A stretch of DNA of 8,925 bases from Treponema sp. (GTDB taxonomy: Bacteria > Spirochaetota > Spirochaetia > Treponematales > Treponemataceae). The stretch covers positions 1 to 8,925 of the forward strand of contig DLYJ01000069.1 of assembly GCA_003447785.1 (NCBI GenBank), given 5' to 3'. The notes beneath the pieces were generated by a model, which ran no database searches, was not told the origin of the DNA, and saw only the letters and a program-made list of their open reading frames with translations. Shown here piece after piece: positions 6,373 to 8,925 of this stretch. Position 1 is the first letter of the stretch. Each line of letters begins with the position of its first letter. The translations under genes and the position numbers were made by a program.

Positions 6373-6388
6373 ATTTTATCGGATTTTA
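6373..6388 (-). promoter_or_regulatory. Candidate -10 boxes for the lipoprotein-phosphoesterase unit
   Basis: On the minus strand two TAAAAT hexamers occur at 6388-6383 and 6378-6373. The second ends 7 bases before the ATG at 6365, so a transcript from it would have almost no leader; the first would give about 10 bases. No convincing -35 was found at 16-18 bases. The 108-base gap after the FecR gene holds only these boxes and the FecR terminator. Confidence 0.35.
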
Positions 6389-6422
6389 TGTGATTTGAGT
6401 AGTAAAAAAATATGTCCGGACG

Positions 6423-6451
6423 AAAAAAAACAGCCGGCGTTAACCGGCTGT
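6423..6451 (-). terminator. Rho-independent terminator of the SLH-like/barrel/FecR operon
   Basis: Read on the minus strand, ACAGCCGG pairs perfectly with CCGGCTGT (6451-6444 with 6437-6430) around a 6-base loop, followed by a run of seven T (6429-6423). It lies 23 bases after the FecR-protein stop codon and closes the three-gene operon upstream of the lipoprotein gene. Confidence 0.92.
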
Positions 6452-6473
6452 CCTGCTGTTCTGCGGAACGAAC

Positions 6474-7277
6474 TTATTGCGGGTCCAGCTTTGTTTCGCC
6501 GCCAAACTTAACGTTTACGATAACTGTTGCACCTGTCTGTTTTGGAGAGACAGCGCCTTCAGAAGCGGCTGTGTCTGCTATGGTCTTTGTTCCTTCAACG
6601 TCAACTGCCTGTTTCTGGGCGTTTTCTTTTGCTGTAGTTGTTGTAGTAGTTGTGTAAGAAACGGTCTGTCCCGGGCGTACGAGGATTGCGCCTGCTCCTG
6701 ACTGTCCGTCACTTACTGCTGCAGGATCGTTTCCTGTAACAGCCGGAGTTGGGGCTTCTCCTTCTGCTGCAACTTCAGCCTTTGCACCGCCTTTCGGTGC
6801 CTTCCATACAGCGATTGAACCTTCATAGCCTTTAACGTCTGTACTCTTGAATTTGTTTGTTACGCCGACGATTGTACCGCGTACCGACGCAGTTGCAACC
6901 GGTGAACGAACTGTAAAGCCTACGCGGCGGTCTACAGTCTTCTTTACGTCTGATTTGAGGGAACCTGTATCAAGGAAGAGACGGGTGTCATCTTTGTCTC
7001 CCTTTTCTGCAAGCTGTTCAACTGTAATTCTTGAAAGAGGAGCTACTGTAACTGTAGTTTCTTTAATCTTAAGAATGAGTTCTGATTTAAAACCAGTCTG
7101 AATTACGGCACCCTTCTGAATTGTGCTGCCGATTTTGAGAGGTGTCCATGCACCGTCTGCCATCTGTACTTCAGTCTTTCCTTTTGCAGAAACTACTTTT
7201 GCTTCGAGAGCAAAAAGAGAAGTTACGGAAAATGCGAGAATTGAAGCAAGGACAAAAATGCGTGTTGATTTTTTCAT
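6474..7277 (-). CDS. Exported FecR-domain protein
   Basis: A 267-aa secreted protein. The signal peptide ends at A23 (L-F-A). Residues about 29-140 form a FecR domain (PF04773): the ANG-like opening AKGKTEVQMADG, LKIGSTIQKGAVIQTG, SELILKIKETTVTVAPLSRITV, and the diagnostic VRSPVATASVRGT (about 123-135). There is no anti-sigma helix and no second membrane segment, so this is a periplasmic or surface FecR protein and not a TonB-linked regulator. The tail is low-complexity: Ala/Glu/Pro-rich, then a run of seven threonines (209-215), then VIVNVKFGG near the end. I chose the ATG at 7277 because AGGAG (7290-7286) lies 8 bases before it. The ATG at 7283 would be only 2 bases from AGGAG. It is the last gene of the envelope operon, 18 bases after the barrel gene. 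The role is unknown. Confidence 0.82.
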   Translation of the reverse strand: MKKSTRIFVLASILAFSVTSLFALEAKVVSAKGKTEVQMADGAWTPLKIGSTIQKGAVIQTGFKSELILKIKETTVTVAPLSRITVEQLAEKGDKDDTRLFLDTGSLKSDVKKTVDRRVGFTVRSPVATASVRGTIVGVTNKFKSTDVKGYEGSIAVWKAPKGGAKAEVAAEGEAPTPAVTGNDPAAVSDGQSGAGAILVRPGQTVSYTTTTTTTAKENAQKQAVDVEGTKTIADTAASEGAVSPKQTGATVIVNVKFGGETKLDPQ

Positions 7278-7285
7278 ATTCATTT

Positions 7286-7290
7286 CTCCT
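7286..7290 (-). promoter_or_regulatory. Ribosome-binding site that decides the FecR-protein start
   Basis: AGGAG on the minus strand lies 8 bases before the ATG at 7277 but only 2 bases before the alternative ATG at 7283. This favours the start that gives MKKSTRIF. Confidence 0.7.
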
Positions 7291-7295
7291 CTGTA

Positions 7296-8435
7296 CTAGA
7301 ATGAAATTACTGCTTTAATTGTAACACTAGTTTTGTTATTGTCAGAGATATCTGAGTCAAAATATTGTGTTATTCCTGCAGAAGCAAGCACATCACTTAC
7401 AATCTGCCAGTTAATCTTTGCATTATACTGGAAACCTTTGTATTCAATCGAATCATCCTTTGCATCGAATACAGCGTCTGCTCCTGCAAGAAGAAGAAGG
7501 TTTCTAACCGGTTTTACCGAAGCGTTGATACCTGCTTTTGCAAGGGATGTATATTCAGGTTCATCAATTGATTCTACTGCAGTTGAACTTGTAAATCCCA
7601 CGAACGGCTTGAAAGGACCCTGTTCGCCGGATGCGTAAACTGCAGAAAGACCGATTGAAGTTTCAGCATTCAGAGGAGGGTAAAAATTGAGGTTTGCAAC
7701 GGAAAGATTGCTCATTTCAAAGTCACCTTCATCGTATTTTGAAAATCCGAATGCACCTGTTACATCGTAGTAAATATTGTTTGTAAGAGGTCCTGAAAGC
7801 TGGGCTTCTGCGTATGCTCTTGTATTTGCTGTTCCTGAAAGTTTTGTTGTAAAGATACCTTCGGCGCTTACACTCTGTTCTCCCATAAGTCCAGGAAGAC
7901 AAGCCTTAAGTCCGCCCGCAAAGTATTTGGGACACATATCGTAAAGTTTGTCCGGATCTGCTGAAAATTCAGGATCAAGGATTGTAGTTGTCTGTGAGTT
8001 GAGGAGACCTGTGTAAAATCCGTATGCCGTAACGTTGAATGAAGGCAGTGCGTATGTTACTGAAACTCCGTCTCCGTTCTGTGCATAGATGCGACCTGTC
8101 ATGTCAGCGCAGAAGAAACGGCCTGCAGTAAGCGTTAAATCCGAAACATTATAGATTACGCGGGCTGTATCAAGGTCAACGTATTGAATTGTCTTTTCTA
8201 TACCGAAGTTGCGTTCAAACTGGTATGTTCCCATGATGAGGAAATTGTTTGCGTCAGATGAACCAAAGGGTGTGGAAAACCAGAGGCTTACGGCGTCTTT
8301 CTGGTCAAGCTTGAGTCCGTCATCCGGAGTCTGGTCTGCAAATTTTGAAATATTGGTAAATGTTCCGCCAAAATCTGCCGCAAAGGCAGCAAGTGTAAGG
8401 CTAACGAGTGCTGTTGTAATAATCGACTTTTTCAT
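7296..8435 (-). CDS. Outer-membrane beta-barrel protein
   Basis: A 379-aa exported protein with a signal peptide at 1-19 (MKK start, A-F-A cleavage before A20). The mature sequence is a series of amphipathic strands rich in Tyr, Phe, Gly, Ser and Asn, such as NVTAYGFYTGLL, RAYAEAQLSG and NIYYDVTGAFGFSKY. It ends SVTIKAVISF, with the terminal Phe typical of BAM-assembled barrels. The pattern suggests a barrel of more than a dozen strands, but I recognise no specific porin family. Two cysteines (MCPKYFAGGLKAC) sit close together, possibly in a loop. GGAG at 8447-8444, inside the end of the upstream gene, lies 8 bases before the ATG. Only 3 bases separate it from the SLH-like gene's stop and 18 from the FecR gene, so all three are almost certainly one operon. 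Substrate unknown. Confidence 0.75.
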   Translation of the reverse strand: MKKSIITTALVSLTLAAFAADFGGTFTNISKFADQTPDDGLKLDQKDAVSLWFSTPFGSSDANNFLIMGTYQFERNFGIEKTIQYVDLDTARVIYNVSDLTLTAGRFFCADMTGRIYAQNGDGVSVTYALPSFNVTAYGFYTGLLNSQTTTILDPEFSADPDKLYDMCPKYFAGGLKACLPGLMGEQSVSAEGIFTTKLSGTANTRAYAEAQLSGPLTNNIYYDVTGAFGFSKYDEGDFEMSNLSVANLNFYPPLNAETSIGLSAVYASGEQGPFKPFVGFTSSTAVESIDEPEYTSLAKAGINASVKPVRNLLLLAGADAVFDAKDDSIEYKGFQYNAKINWQIVSDVLASAGITQYFDSDISDNNKTSVTIKAVISF

Positions 8436-8438
8436 ATT

Positions 8439-8885
8439 CTATTCTCCATCCTGTGGAAGGCATCCGTTAAGAACGGCAATTGCATCACGTCCGGTTACTT
8501 TTTCTGAAGGATCAGCTGCAGGGGGAATGATGTTTTTGGCTTTTAATTCTCTGAATGCGTAACGTGGTCCAGGGAAAATTGAATAAAAAAGACCACCTTT
8601 GAGGCCGGTTGTTTTCATACAAAGATAAGAAAGTTCTGCAAGGGTAATTTCTGTATCTGCTGTCTTGTCTGCCCCGATAATTCCTTCAGAACTGAGAGTT
8701 TTTACTGCTGTGTCATAATCAGCATCTTCAGCTACTTTGCCTGTGTATACGCCGGCAAGATACGACATCTGTCCAAAAGTTGCCTTATCAGTGTTGATAA
8801 GTTCAGTTAATTTTTCGGAACTCTGAGCAAAAACGGCTGCTGAAAGCAGAAGTCCTGCTGCACAAAAAAGAATACTTTTTTTCAT
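8439..8885 (-). CDS. Small exported SLH-like (S-layer-homology-like) protein
   Basis: A 148-aa protein with a signal peptide at 1-20 (V-F-A before Q21). The mature part is built of SLH-like units. One full unit at 60-95 reads AVKTLSSEGIIGAD then ITLAELSYLCMKTTGL, matching the A-x-x-x-L-x-x-x-G-I-I-x-G ... I-T-x-A-E pattern of SLH domains. A second at 109-140 reads YAFRELKAKNII then VTGRDAIAVLNG. TFGQMSYLAGVYTG (36-49) looks like the second half of an earlier unit. SLH domains bind secondary cell-wall polymers or peptidoglycan, and in some diderms they tether the outer membrane. The aromatic phrase GGLFYSIFPGPRYA between units is not standard SLH. The start is the ATG 10 bases after AGGAG; a longer frame from a TTG at 8921 would bury that site and spoil the signal peptide. 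First gene of the operon in this window. Confidence 0.7.
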   Translation of the reverse strand: MKKSILFCAAGLLLSAAVFAQSSEKLTELINTDKATFGQMSYLAGVYTGKVAEDADYDTAVKTLSSEGIIGADKTADTEITLAELSYLCMKTTGLKGGLFYSIFPGPRYAFRELKAKNIIPPAADPSEKVTGRDAIAVLNGCLPQDGE

Positions 8886-8895
8886 CTTTTGAGCA

Positions 8896-8900
8896 CTCCT
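8896..8900 (-). promoter_or_regulatory. Ribosome-binding site that decides the SLH-like protein start
   Basis: AGGAG on the minus strand, 10 bases before the ATG at 8885, supports that start over the in-frame TTG at 8921. Confidence 0.6.
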
Positions 8901-8925
8901 AATTATAGAAAAAACTTTCAAAAAT

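Noticed and set aside
6414..6421. GTCCGGAC palindrome between the lipoprotein start and the FecR terminator
   Set aside because: Only 8 bases and a single copy, too little to call an operator.
6412..6657. Plus-strand open frame across the FecR terminator and gene end
   Set aside because: It runs through a strong minus-strand terminator and a supported antisense gene, and its end is only the complement of the threonine run.
8902..8907. Perfect TATAAT on the minus strand upstream of the SLH-like gene
   Set aside because: A transcript from it would begin at about 8895, after the AGGAG site at 8900-8896 and so losing it; the -35 would lie outside the window. The match may be chance in an AT-rich leader.
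8886..8921. Longer start (TTG at 8921) for the SLH-like protein
   Set aside because: It would put 12 extra residues before a good MKK signal peptide and bury a clear ribosome-binding site.

Overview
The window looks like part of a spirochaete chromosome, most likely a gut or rumen-type Treponema. This is inferred from four things: moderate-to-low GC, many exported outer-membrane beta-barrel proteins, a loose spirochaetal lipobox, and a free-standing DbpA-type RNA-binding protein. No 16S or other decisive marker is present, so the genus is an inference. Nothing points to a mobile element. There is no insertion sequence, tRNA, rRNA, CRISPR array or integrase, and no gene-free stretch longer than about 110 bases.

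Plus strand, 1-4996. The window opens with the last 20 codons of a truncated gene. A hairpin follows, then a 580-aa outer-membrane barrel protein with the WGKGD...NANDYTDYI pattern of DUF1302-like porins, closed by a strong intrinsic terminator. Next comes a tight run of four genes: a ClpP-family serine peptidase (probably the second, unlinked spirochaetal ClpP), a UPF0158-GNAT fusion protein, a DbpA-domain RNA-binding protein, and a metallo-beta-lactamase-fold hydrolase. Gaps are 23, 23 and 2 bases, so they are probably co-transcribed.

Minus strand, 8885-4993. Reading right to left there are two transcription units. The first is a three-gene envelope cassette: a small exported SLH-like protein, a 379-aa outer-membrane barrel, and an exported FecR-domain protein. 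It ends at an intrinsic terminator at 6423-6451. The second is a lipoprotein resembling DUF3798 followed by a YfcE/MJ0936-type metallophosphoesterase, joined by a TAATG stop/start overlap. The phosphoesterase and the metallo-beta-lactamase gene converge, and their stop codons share a TTAA palindrome with no spacer.

Most of the window is ordinary housekeeping and envelope content. The points most worth a second look are the UPF0158-GNAT fusion, the SLH-like/barrel/FecR cassette (which may be a split version of OmpM-type outer-membrane tethering), and a putative leaderless clpP promoter whose -35 element lies inside the preceding terminator. No clearly new defence or mobile system is visible.
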